Below, in pieces: positions 38,588-46,828 of a stretch of 64,000 nucleotides of DNA; the first letter of the stretch is position 1; each line of letters begins with the position of its first letter. The notes under the pieces were generated by a model. The model did not search any database. It worked only from the letters and a program-made list of their open reading frames with translations, and had not been told where the DNA came from. Location of the stretch: assembly GCA_002305315.1 (NCBI GenBank), contig DBQQ01000003.1, positions 1-64,000 on the forward strand, written 5' to 3'. The translations under genes were made by a program, and so were the position numbers. This DNA is from Clostridiales bacterium UBA1390 (GTDB taxonomy: Bacteria; Bacillota; Clostridia; Lachnospirales; Bianqueaceae).

Positions 38588-39274
38588 TCACCTCAGTTCT
38601 ATAAAGGGATCGTGTTCCGTTCCCGTTTCTTCCACCGTTCCCGGTAAGTCCATAAGGACTTCTCGGACAGCACGATACCCATATTGACGATGTGTCGGGT
38701 TCCACGAGATTGGCATATCCTGCTGCGCTGTGCTTCCTGCCTCTTGTGGATTGGCATCGATCCGGATCGACAGCCTCCTCGGTCTCTTTTTTCCCGAACG
38801 GAATCCTCTATAGGGCTCCGTTTGCAGTGCCGTGAGCAAATCCGTCTCCCGAATCCCCAGACAGAGCGGCTGCGTTGGTGGACAGGAACGCCTTCCTAGG
38901 TATAGAGGGAACGCTGGAGATCGCAACGCTTCTTCTAGTTCCTGCAGAAACGTTCCATCCTCGCTTTCCAGTCCCACCAGAAAGATCGCATCCGATAGAT
39001 AATAGCGCCGTGTCAAATACGAGGTCTTCGCATCCTTTCTGGCGGTATGCAGATCCACCAGGAACTGCCCCTCCTGATCCGTCCGTACTCCATAGCGCAG
39101 CCCATTGAGCCGCAACAAGGCCTGATCGTCATCCCGGCGAATCCCCAACGCAGCCGCCAGAAGGCCGATGACTCCGCTCTTCGTAGGCTCCCGATTGGTC
39201 TTTCGCACCTCAAACTTAGAATCTGCCCCCCACGACTGCAGCGGCGCCGCAAGACGCAGTATTAACGTGGCCAT
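38588..39274 (-). CDS. cas5e: Cas5e (CasD) Cascade subunit
   Basis: 228 residues. It binds the crRNA 5' handle in Cascade. The N-terminus TLILRLAAPLQSWGADSKFEVRKTN followed by PTKSGVIGLLAAALGI is the Cas5 family signature. The C-terminus is the usual RREVLMDLP-type end. It starts 2 bp after the cas7 stop, with CGAGGAGG upstream. Confidence 0.97.
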   Translation of the reverse strand: MATLILRLAAPLQSWGADSKFEVRKTNREPTKSGVIGLLAAALGIRRDDDQALLRLNGLRYGVRTDQEGQFLVDLHTARKDAKTSYLTRRYYLSDAIFLVGLESEDGTFLQELEEALRSPAFPLYLGRRSCPPTQPLCLGIRETDLLTALQTEPYRGFRSGKKRPRRLSIRIDANPQEAGSTAQQDMPISWNPTHRQYGYRAVREVLMDLPGTVEETGTEHDPFIELR

Positions 39275-39276
39275 TC

Positions 39277-40341
39277 TTAGGCCTCCTCGGGCAGGCGGTT
39301 TGCCACTGCCGTTTCCAGCGCTCCCAATAGATCTCTTAGCGGCATTGTCTGCGCGATCTCCTCAAACCCCGATCCGATGGAAAACGCCGCCTCGGGTTTC
39401 CCCGTATAATTATCATATACCTGATTCGCATACTTGATCAAGGCCTTCTTAGAAGCCTCCACATATCCCTGACTGCTTGCGGGAACCGCCTTCTCAAAGG
39501 CTCCGCAGAGATTGACGGGCTGATCTGTACGAATCGTAATATAGACCGCGTCCGGCAGTGTGCGATTGGCAAAGGTATTCTGCTTTCCTGTCGGCATGGA
39601 ACAGATGAACGCTTCCGCAAACGCACGAATGACCTTGCCTGCCTCTTCTTTTCCAAGATGCGCCGCTACCTCTTCCATATTCACCGTGGCATAGCGATAC
39701 ATCGTGGAAGAATTATATTCGACGGTTCCCAGATGCCCCGCGCCCGCGTTGTCTTCCGGCGAACAATCATCCACAGCCGTAAAATAATCATACTCGTTTT
39801 CTACCGCATGCGTCGAGATGCTATGTGCCACCTGCGCGGCCGCGTCATAATTCAGCGAAGGATCGCTGGCCACCATACGGCCAAAGAGCACCATGTCCAC
39901 CGAAGGGTTCTCCTTCAGGGCGGCTTTATATGCATCCTTCTCCTCGCATCCTTCTACCGCAAGATGAGCCAGTGCCTTGGCCTGTTCGCTGCTCATGAAG
40001 AACAGAGCATCGGTTCCCTTATCAGCTCCTTTTATCTTGAGTCCAGCCTTCGTCAAAGCATCTTCCGCCTTCTTCATCGCATCCATCTCGGGATCCAGTG
40101 CCTGGATCTGCTCCGCCACCAATCCAACGATCTTCTTAGTCCGTTCTCCCACCTGCTCTTCTTCCAGAAGTTCATCCCGAAACATCACGCGCATAGCGCG
40201 TTTCCACGCCTGCGAGGATACTCTGGTTCTCGTCGTTCCCCCATAGTAGGCCGTCTTCGGGCTGCCTGTATCATCCCGGTTCACACAGCTCGGCGGCAGG
40301 GTCTGCAATACATGAAAATCCACATACAAACGTTTACTCAT
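39277..40341 (-). CDS. cas7e: Cas7e (CasC/Cse4) Cascade backbone subunit
   Basis: 354 residues from the ATG at 40341. This start has AAAAGGAG upstream and begins with the family sequence YVDFHVLQTLPPSCVNRDDTGSPK; an open frame to 40482 has no such support. It forms the six-copy filament along the crRNA spacer. GGTTRTRVSSQAWKRAMR is diagnostic. It overlaps cse2 by 8 bp. Confidence 0.97.
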   Translation of the reverse strand: MSKRLYVDFHVLQTLPPSCVNRDDTGSPKTAYYGGTTRTRVSSQAWKRAMRVMFRDELLEEEQVGERTKKIVGLVAEQIQALDPEMDAMKKAEDALTKAGLKIKGADKGTDALFFMSSEQAKALAHLAVEGCEEKDAYKAALKENPSVDMVLFGRMVASDPSLNYDAAAQVAHSISTHAVENEYDYFTAVDDCSPEDNAGAGHLGTVEYNSSTMYRYATVNMEEVAAHLGKEEAGKVIRAFAEAFICSMPTGKQNTFANRTLPDAVYITIRTDQPVNLCGAFEKAVPASSQGYVEASKKALIKYANQVYDNYTGKPEAAFSIGSGFEEIAQTMPLRDLLGALETAVANRLPEEA

Positions 40342-40930
40342 CTGTCTTCTCCTTTTCTTCATTAGATTGAAAATTCCAATAATAGTCCTGTCCCCAGTGC
40401 AGACGGACAATGGGCGCCTTATCCTTAAATTGCAGCTCAAAGAGATCCTTCGCCAGCTTCGGATAATCCAGTGGAATCGCATTCGCCCGTAATAGCTGTA
40501 CCATCCCCCGCAGGTGATGGGCGCATTCCCGAATGTCGGACGCTGTTGCCAGTGCGTTAAACCGCCGCAAGACGCTGTTCTCCGTCGGATCTTCCTCCGG
40601 CTTTATGAGCTGGCTGACCGCGCCCCCCAGGGAGGCTCCCTCCTGATTCATGTTTTCATTCTTAGATATAGAAGACCCCTGTTGATGCAGCGCGTATAAC
40701 GTGAGTGCCAGGTAGATGGCCCACTCCTCGCGAGTAGCGCCTCCTCGCTCCTGCTGCATCTCTGGTGGCATATCCTGCAGGAATACACCCCAGAGTTCTG
40801 GCATATCTCCAGGAGATCGCCCAATGCCTCGCCGCAGATTGGCCAACATGGCCTTCTGCTGCGGTTCCGGCATTCCCTTCAGCCATTCGATGCGTCGATA
40901 TACATAGCTCTTCACTTCGTTTCCATTCAC
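40334..40930 (-). CDS. cse2: Cse2 (CasB, Cas11e) small Cascade subunit
   Basis: 198 residues, all-helical. It forms the belly dimer of Cascade that stabilises the R-loop. The sequence shows the family's LRRGIGRSPGDMPELW near the N-terminus, a charged loop (residues about 100-120) and the C-terminal DYPKLAKDLFELQ segment. Overlaps cse1 by 4 bp. Confidence 0.93.
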   Translation of the reverse strand: MNGNEVKSYVYRRIEWLKGMPEPQQKAMLANLRRGIGRSPGDMPELWGVFLQDMPPEMQQERGGATREEWAIYLALTLYALHQQGSSISKNENMNQEGASLGGAVSQLIKPEEDPTENSVLRRFNALATASDIRECAHHLRGMVQLLRANAIPLDYPKLAKDLFELQFKDKAPIVRLHWGQDYYWNFQSNEEKEKTDE

Positions 40931-42531
40931 AATGTATCACCTCTTTTATAAATCCGATTCAACTGCTTACAGAAAGTATTAAAAGACTCCGGCGCCGAGT
41001 AGTGATACGCCTTCTCCTCCGCGTTCTTTCCCTTCTCCTTCTTCTTGAGGATACGACCTGAGAAGGCGGCTGGCCCTGTCTGTATCACCATGTTCCATCC
41101 CAGTGCGTAGGCGGCCTTTCTCGCCGTATCCTGCCAGGCCTGCTGCATCTCATCCCGATCCGAATCCATGTCGATCGAAGCCAGCCACTCTCGGAAAGGC
41201 TGATCGATCTGATAATAAAACTGATCCTTAACGTTCGTTGTGATATTATTTTCATCCCCGCCAGCAGCGATCTGGAGATTTTTTGCCAGGATCCATAAAG
41301 AACCTGCTGCCCGATGACAGTTTTCGATTTCCATCTGAATCCGTTCCTGCCAGTTCTTCCCCAACTCGTCCAGCAGTGACGCGTGGAAGGTCAGGGAATC
41401 GCTGAAGGTGTCCGTCACAGATGACTTCTTATTCCCATATACCGCAGATATAATTTTAAAAGTAATTAAATTATTTAAATTCAATTTATCAATCCATTTA
41501 ACAACTCCTGGTAAATGTTTTTTTTGATTTCCTTTTTTTGTATTTCCGAAAAAAATAGATGGGAATTCTCTCCAAAACTGCATGCTCGGCAAGTGACTTT
41601 TGGGTATAAAAATTTCACTTATCTTATCTTTCTTTTCCCAAATAGTCATTTGTTCCGAAAATACGTTTTCGCACTCAAAAAAATCTCCTGCCAACGAATG
41701 AAATTTAGTTACACAACCTCTCTCCCTAGATAATAGCAATCTTCTGGACTGCAGCGTCAATAACTCTGGATAATTATCTGGCTCCACAATCTCCGTCCGC
41801 TCGCCTGACCTAAGCTTTTCCAGTTCCCAACAGGGTTTGGGCCCTTCCCACAGAGACTCGCCGTCTTTCAGAAGCGTCAGATTAAACATGAGCGTCTCAA
41901 ACAGGTTCTTCCCCTGCGCCATAATTAAACCAATTTGACCCAACCAGCCAACTCTAGCCTTTGGTAATCCCTTTGCTTTTGGTTTCAACGATGAATCATC
42001 AAACCCATTGATATATAACAGCCAACGGGCTGCCTGCGCATAGGTGACCTCCGTCTTTCCCTGCCCTGCATAAGATGTAAAAAGTCGCAATTTATTGCTG
42101 CTTTCTGAGATTTCTCCATTCAGCTTCGCCGCGCCGTATTCCGTCCCCATGCTGGCCTCCGGCACCTGCCAGAAGGGCCGTTCTGGATGAAACAGCCAGA
42201 ACCGTTCATGCCATGTCTCCAGATAGGTCCGAATGGGTTCCTCCGGAAATGCGCCCAGATTCCAAAGCGCTTTCCATCGATCCGTTGCCTTGTCTGGCTC
42301 TTCGAGTGGAGCCTCATTTCCCTTCTCATCTTCCCTGAGGAAAATAGTCAGCAACACGGCCAATAAGAGCCGCAGCACCGCCACATCCTGTGTCGGCAGC
42401 TCTCCTGCCAGATCCACATAGGTATGTGCCTTCAGCAAGGCCTCCGTCAATGACACTTCCTTGACCTGATAATCTGGAAGTAATACACGGATCCAAGGCT
42501 CATCCAACAGATTAAACTCTATTTCCTTCAT
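40927..42531 (-). CDS. cse1: Cse1 (CasA, Cas8e) large Cascade subunit
   Basis: 534 residues. It recognises the PAM and recruits Cas3. The N-terminus FNLLDEPWIRVLLPDYQVKEVSL is the hallmark of Cse1, and the helical-bundle C-terminus is present. It overlaps the cas3 3' end by 20 bp and is translated from AAGGAGGA. The region around 41460-41700 is locally A/T-richer than its neighbours, without breaking the frame. Confidence 0.96.
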   Translation of the reverse strand: MKEIEFNLLDEPWIRVLLPDYQVKEVSLTEALLKAHTYVDLAGELPTQDVAVLRLLLAVLLTIFLREDEKGNEAPLEEPDKATDRWKALWNLGAFPEEPIRTYLETWHERFWLFHPERPFWQVPEASMGTEYGAAKLNGEISESSNKLRLFTSYAGQGKTEVTYAQAARWLLYINGFDDSSLKPKAKGLPKARVGWLGQIGLIMAQGKNLFETLMFNLTLLKDGESLWEGPKPCWELEKLRSGERTEIVEPDNYPELLTLQSRRLLLSRERGCVTKFHSLAGDFFECENVFSEQMTIWEKKDKISEIFIPKSHLPSMQFWREFPSIFFGNTKKGNQKKHLPGVVKWIDKLNLNNLITFKIISAVYGNKKSSVTDTFSDSLTFHASLLDELGKNWQERIQMEIENCHRAAGSLWILAKNLQIAAGGDENNITTNVKDQFYYQIDQPFREWLASIDMDSDRDEMQQAWQDTARKAAYALGWNMVIQTGPAAFSGRILKKKEKGKNAEEKAYHYSAPESFNTFCKQLNRIYKRGDTL

Positions 42532-45280
42532 CTACATCCTCCTTCCTATACATAAATCCCTTCTGTCTGTCATACCACACCTCCGCACCCGCCAGATACG
42601 TGCGTCCTGCTTCGTCAAGCAACAGGATCATCTCTCCTTTCAGCATCGGAGCATTTTGCCATTCTCTTAAGAATCCCGCATTTTGCGTCTCCAGCTCCCC
42701 AATGACCTGGTCCACAATCCACTTTCGCCCGAAGTAACCCGGTAGCCGCAGGCGTTGCCGCGCGATCTGCACACTCTCTGCCTGCGATGGTACGATACTG
42801 GCATCTACGGCTTTTCCATCCTCCTGCCAGGGCAGAAAGTGAATACTTCCGTCCGTGTGCCGCACCATGACCAACACATCGATCGATGGATCTCCCTCTC
42901 TAACGGTGGCCCTGGCGTCGGCATCCGTGGACACCATCTGGTCGAGCCAACCATCCAATATGTTCCGCTCCGGATGCCGGATATGATCGTTTGGCGCCAG
43001 GATCGTATAATCTTTCGCATGTTTGATCTTCCGGTTCTTCTCAAACTCATACCCTTCTTTCGCCTCCCAGCTTTTCACCGCTTCCGCCAGGCAATCCCCT
43101 TCTTCCCATCCATAGGTTTTCTGGACGAGAGTGGAGATATCATCCGGCAGTACAAGGGTCTCCGGCAGCAGTCTTCGCGTTCTCCACAGGAGCCACTCTC
43201 CGTATACGGCCCGGCTGCCTTCCTCAAAGGTTTCGTCGTCCGTATCCAGCACCATACAGCAAGCCTGCCGCAAGGATTCCGGTCTCCATGTGCGATTCTT
43301 ATGCCGATGCAGGCGTCCGACGCGCTGCAGGATCAAGTCCATAGGACAAAGCTCTGTCACCATAAAATCAAAATCAATGTCCAGCGACTGTTCCAGCACC
43401 TGCGTCCCCACCACGATCAATCGGTCTCGCTGCGCCTTGTCTGACTTCTTGCCAAGCCGCGCGAGCAACATTTTCTCGATCTCTGCCCGATCCGGCTGTA
43501 GAAATTGGGAATGGAACAGTAGAATATCGAAATTAGGGAGGATGTCCCGCAGTTGCTCCTGTAGTCGCTGTGCCTTTTTGACTGTGTTCACAACGATTCC
43601 CGCACAACCGCCCTCACGCATTCTTTCCTGCAAAACTGCCGGCAGGTCCGTTTCTGTTATCCGCTGTATCTGCACCTCATACGACGCTGCAGATACAGGA
43701 AGGACCACCTGTTTGACTTCTGCGCCATCCGTATAGGTGAGCAAAGGATAGTCCATACAATGTTCCCAGGCCTTCCCCTCCGGTTTCTTCACATTTCGGT
43801 AGGCATTGATCATCTCCCGGCGTCTCTGTACGGGCAGTGTTGCCGAGAGCAGAATCTCGGGCACCCGGTATTTCCCCATCCAGTTGAGCGCACGGTTCAA
43901 AAAGGTACTCATGTAGGCATCATAGGCGTGGCACTCATCAATGATCACGACCTTGCCCGCTAGTCCCAGGTGCCGCAACATGACATGACTCTGCCTGAGC
44001 GCCGCCATCAAAAACTGATCCACCGTACCGATCACGAAGTCTGCCAGGAGCGCCTGCTTCCGGCCCTGGAACCAGGAATGTACCACAAGTCCTGTCTCCT
44101 GCTTCGTCTCCAACTCTTCCTCCGTCACTGCCTGTCCGTGAAACAGGGCTAAGTATTCTTCGTTCAATTCTGCCATACCGTGTGCCAGCCGAATCGAATG
44201 CACGGCGTCCTCTGATTGCTGTTCCGCCCAGGATTTGAGCCGATCGAATAACCCATTCGCCGTGGCCTGCGTCGGCAGGCCGAAGAAGACGCCGCCCATC
44301 TGAAACCGGGCCGAGAAGATCTCTGCAGCGGCCAGGGCTGCTTCTGTTTTGCCGGAGCCCATCTGGGCCTCTAAAATCATGATACCCGGTGCCTCCATGT
44401 TGGAGGCTGCCTCGATCACCGCACTCTGTGCGGCATACGGCAAGAAATCAAACCGCTGCCGGAACTCCGCGTCCGACATAAAAGGATACTGTCCCTCCCA
44501 CGGAAACGGCAGCTTCAGCTTCTGCAGCGCCTGACGAATTCTCTCGGGATAGTCGATTTCTCGTCCAGTTTCTTCCTCGGAAATCAGTGGAAAATACGTC
44601 GTATTACTTGCGATCCAGTCCGCCATGATCAGCAGTCCAGACAGAAGCAACTCGTCGTCGATAGTCAGATCCGTCGGCAACTCGTCTACCGCGAGAAATC
44701 CACTCTCCTGAAGGGCCATATGGAAAAAATCCTGCCAGATGGTCTCCCACGCCTTCCTTTCCGCCTTTCCAAAATAGTTGTTAGGATATCCTTCCAGCTG
44801 TTCCTCCGGCTCTTCCTGTGTCCCTCCATGGTGCGCCCCGACAATCGAGGCCAGACCATGCGGGCACCCCAGATGCAGCAGGATCGCTTCGCTCGCCAGC
44901 GCGTGCGATGTCACCCCGGCATTAATCCATCTCTTCGGAAACGTGAAGCTCGCTTCCAGTCGCTCTCGCACACTGGCTGGCAGAGGAAGAACCCCTGCTT
45001 GAAAAAGGATAATCGCCTTGCCCAGATCATGGGTCAGCGCCAGGAAGCGTACTGTCTCGATCAGCCTCTCCTCTTCCAGGCCGATGGCCCTCCATACGGC
45101 TTCCGGAAGCCATTTTCGAACCAGATACTCTATGACTCCCGCCGTGTCCCGCGCATGCATCCATAGAGGCAGCCACAGGCTGCTGTTATGCCGATCCGAC
45201 TTGGCTGCTATATACCAGGTTTCAGGCTGCTGAAAAGCTGGCAGTGGCTTATCGTGAGAATGAGATCCTGTCCGTACCAT
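42512..45280 (-). CDS. cas3: Cas3 HD nuclease-helicase
   Basis: 922 residues. It degrades DNA after Cascade binding. The HD nuclease domain has MHARDTAG, ALTHDLGK, and GAHHG. The superfamily 2 helicase has EAQMGSGKTEAALAAAE (Walker A, about residue 300), VIIDECHAYD (DECH box), VLEQSLDIDFDF and QRVGRLHRH (motifs V and VI). All key residues are intact. It is the first cas gene of the operon, about 340 nt downstream of a strong promoter, with AAAAGGAG upstream. Confidence 0.97.
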   Translation of the reverse strand: MVRTGSHSHDKPLPAFQQPETWYIAAKSDRHNSSLWLPLWMHARDTAGVIEYLVRKWLPEAVWRAIGLEEERLIETVRFLALTHDLGKAIILFQAGVLPLPASVRERLEASFTFPKRWINAGVTSHALASEAILLHLGCPHGLASIVGAHHGGTQEEPEEQLEGYPNNYFGKAERKAWETIWQDFFHMALQESGFLAVDELPTDLTIDDELLLSGLLIMADWIASNTTYFPLISEEETGREIDYPERIRQALQKLKLPFPWEGQYPFMSDAEFRQRFDFLPYAAQSAVIEAASNMEAPGIMILEAQMGSGKTEAALAAAEIFSARFQMGGVFFGLPTQATANGLFDRLKSWAEQQSEDAVHSIRLAHGMAELNEEYLALFHGQAVTEEELETKQETGLVVHSWFQGRKQALLADFVIGTVDQFLMAALRQSHVMLRHLGLAGKVVIIDECHAYDAYMSTFLNRALNWMGKYRVPEILLSATLPVQRRREMINAYRNVKKPEGKAWEHCMDYPLLTYTDGAEVKQVVLPVSAASYEVQIQRITETDLPAVLQERMREGGCAGIVVNTVKKAQRLQEQLRDILPNFDILLFHSQFLQPDRAEIEKMLLARLGKKSDKAQRDRLIVVGTQVLEQSLDIDFDFMVTELCPMDLILQRVGRLHRHKNRTWRPESLRQACCMVLDTDDETFEEGSRAVYGEWLLWRTRRLLPETLVLPDDISTLVQKTYGWEEGDCLAEAVKSWEAKEGYEFEKNRKIKHAKDYTILAPNDHIRHPERNILDGWLDQMVSTDADARATVREGDPSIDVLVMVRHTDGSIHFLPWQEDGKAVDASIVPSQAESVQIARQRLRLPGYFGRKWIVDQVIGELETQNAGFLREWQNAPMLKGEMILLLDEAGRTYLAGAEVWYDRQKGFMYRKEDVDEGNRV

Positions 45281-45386
45281 AAGAAAACTCCTTTTCTTTT
45301 AGTGTAACATATTTTCCTATGTTTCGCAATGGTTTTCCGTCATTCTGCATAAAGTCGTGGTGGTTTTCCCCAAAAGCTTTTCCACA

Positions 45387-45569
45387 TCACTGTGGATCTT
45401 CATACAAAGGCTCCGTTCTATACGGCAAACACACCTGCGCAGGGTGCATAGGCTTCTCTGACGAATCCCGAGAGTCTGGTGGATTTGCGCTTTTTCCGCG
45501 GTATAGATGGAATCGGATCGTGGATTGGAAAGTGAGGGTCAGATGGATATGGGTGTGAGGTTGCTTCAT
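45387..45569 (-). CDS. Small ORF in the cas mRNA leader
   Basis: 60 codons beginning with ATG at 45569, preceded by AAGGAG with 7-base spacing. The predicted peptide is basic and His/Pro-rich (MKQPHTHIHLTLTFQS start) with no recognised domain. It lies between the cas promoter (45625-45654) and cas3, so it would be the first cistron of the cas transcript. About 100 nt without a gene follow before cas3, including a TCCACA/TGTGGA hairpin at about 45377-45392. It may be a leader peptide, a small regulator or a decayed gene. Coding status is uncertain. Confidence 0.45.
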   Translation of the reverse strand: MKQPHTHIHLTLTFQSTIRFHLYRGKSANPPDSRDSSEKPMHPAQVCLPYRTEPLYEDPQ

Positions 45570-45624
45570 ACTATCACTCCTTACTAAACAAATCTAATAC
45601 ACCAATCAACTTCATTTTATTTTT

Positions 45625-45654
45625 ATATTACTATACCGTTGCGCTTTTGTCAAC
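45625..45654 (-). promoter_or_regulatory. Consensus promoter of the cas operon
   Basis: On the minus strand TTGACA (45649-45654), 17 bases, TAATAT (45625-45630): close to the sigma-A consensus. The next genes downstream are the small ORF at 45569 and cas3 at 45280, so this should drive cas expression from about position 45618. Confidence 0.85.
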
Positions 45655-45663
45655 ACTTTTTAT

Positions 45664-45686
45664 AAAAAAACCCCGCATACGCGGGG
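45664..45686 (-). terminator. Terminator insulating the cas promoter; repeat-like stem
   Basis: Stem CCCCGC/GCGGGG (45671-45676 with 45681-45686), loop GTAT, is followed on the minus strand by seven T. It stands directly upstream of the cas promoter and would stop transcription entering from the right. The stem is the same as that of the CRISPR repeat, so it may have been derived from a repeat. Confidence 0.75.
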
Positions 45687-45713
45687 ATAGCATCTCATCA
45701 CACACCCATCAAC

Positions 45714-45741
45714 GGATCACCCCTGCCACGCAGGGACAGAT
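45714..45741 (-). repeat. Decayed solitary CRISPR repeat upstream of the cas operon
   Basis: The segment begins GGATCACCCCTGC on the plus strand and keeps the first ten bases of the array repeat, with a changed stem (GCAGGG/CCCTGC family). It lies 27 bp from the repeat-like terminator stem, shorter than the expected spacer. Probably a relic of a second array or an earlier array position. There is no open second array here. Confidence 0.6.
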
Positions 45742-45917
45742 TGATAGTCCATGATGTGTTATGCATGATCGGATGTTCTGAGCTAGGCACTCATCACGCC
45801 TCTTTCTCTCAGTGATTCCTAGTATATCTGTATATTCTAATAAAGTCAACGAATAATTCTGCTGAATTTGAATCCAGTTTTGAAAATACGAAATATTCAT
45901 TCTTTTCTGACTTTTTA

Positions 45918-45946
45918 TTGTGTTTTGTCTTGCGTTGTGCTATGAT
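45918..45946 (+). promoter_or_regulatory. Possible plus-strand promoter upstream of the transposase relic
   Basis: TTGTGT (45918-45923), 17 bases, TATGAT (45941-45946). It would drive the decayed gene that follows. The match is moderate and the target is a pseudogene. Confidence 0.4.
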
Positions 45947-46039
45947 ACCCTCATCCCTCTTCTCTTACGGAAAGAAGTACTCTAAAAAACACAAGTTTAC
46001 CACGTTTTTTCTTGCCAGCAAACCTCGGAAATGATATGT

Positions 46040-46486
46040 ATTGTCTATGATTCTAAAGGGCTGTGTCCAGGAATTCATGGACTGTCCCGTGTACGAGATT
46101 GCCCATCAATACATTGAGGGAGAGCCTCTGGTCATGAAAGGTTGGCATACACAAGGATGATACTGTCCCTTCCCCCAATACGATTCGCGGTTTGCCCACA
46201 GAAGATACCAGCACTGCCGAAGGTCTCGTGAAATACGACATTCGTTTCCTGGTCGTCACACCGGAAAGCCAGGGTTGTATGGAGATGATCATCAATGTGG
46301 AATCGCAGCAGGATTTTGCTCCAGGCTATCCTTTACTTCATCGGGCCATCTACTACTGCAGTCGACTGATCTCTTCCCAATATGGATCAGAATTTACCCA
46401 CGCACAATATCAAAAAATTAAGAAAGTCTATTCCATCTGGATCTGCAGTCATCCGAATACCATGCACCAGAATTCCATTACTTGAT
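46040..46486 (+). pseudogene. Decayed PD-(D/E)XK family transposase (Rpn-like)
   Basis: Two frames together resemble the Rpn/PDDEXK-family transposases that are abundant in Lachnospiraceae. Frame one gives SMILKGCVQEFMDCPVYEIAHQYIEGEPLVMK up to a TGA at about 46158. A shifted frame gives HKDDTVPSPNTIRG, then TAEGLVKYDIRFLVVTPES, NVESQQDFAPGYPLLHRAIYY and KIKKVYSIWICSHP. The shift lies at about 46140-46150, and a stop follows NSIT at 46486, before the normal C-terminus. No start is visible. It is non-functional; the family is recognised from memory of its conserved blocks. Confidence 0.75.
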
Positions 46487-46519
46487 TTTGAAATCTTTCT
46501 AGAGATATATGCTGAACTG

Positions 46520-46768
46520 ATGATGTTGATTGTTCCAGAGAAAGGTTTCCCTACAAACCGAATACGCCGGGCTAAAGTGTTCGCAGTATGTGTACTGATT
46601 CTTCTCCTGATCCTCCTAATCTGGGGAATGGCGTTGTTTTCCGATCTACAAAGCCAGATCTGGGGCATCGTACTGATTACCATTTTCATCCTTCTTTCTG
46701 CGATTCAGATCATTGCGGGAATCATTCTATACAGGAGGCGCGAGAACCTCTCGCCCAAATCATCATAA
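46520..46768 (+). CDS. Small two-helix membrane protein or gene fragment
   Basis: 82 codons from ATG at 46520 (MMLIVPEKGFPTNRIRRAK) with two strongly hydrophobic segments (about residues 19-38 and 45-66) and a positively charged end. There is no clear ribosome binding site and it lies directly after the transposase relic, whose frame runs into it, so it may be a fragment fused by deletion. It ends at the first copy of the 67-bp direct repeat, whose beginning encodes its last residues. Unknown function. Confidence 0.4.
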   Translation: MMLIVPEKGFPTNRIRRAKVFAVCVLILLLILLIWGMALFSDLQSQIWGIVLITIFILLSAIQIIAGIILYRRRENLSPKSS

Positions 46769-46814
46769 AACAGGCACAAACTTTACTGATTCCGGTAAAG
46801 TTTGTGCCTGTTTT
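46747..46814. repeat. 67-bp direct repeat copy 1, containing a 20-bp perfect hairpin
   Basis: The hairpin arms are 46767-46786 and 46795-46814, loop 8 bases, with A and T tracts on both sides, so it can terminate transcription in both directions. The whole 67 bp (46747-46813) recurs at 48151-48217 with three differences. The pair flanks the DUF4143 ATPase gene. Confidence 0.85.
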
Positions 46815-46828
46815 ATAAGATGCTTCTG

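Noticed and set aside
42755..43444. 229-codon plus-strand frame opposite cas3
   Set aside because: Shadow of the helicase domain; no domain or start signal.
45709..45900. 63-codon minus-strand ORF upstream of the cas promoter
   Set aside because: No ribosome binding site, and its 3' part is the decayed CRISPR repeat.
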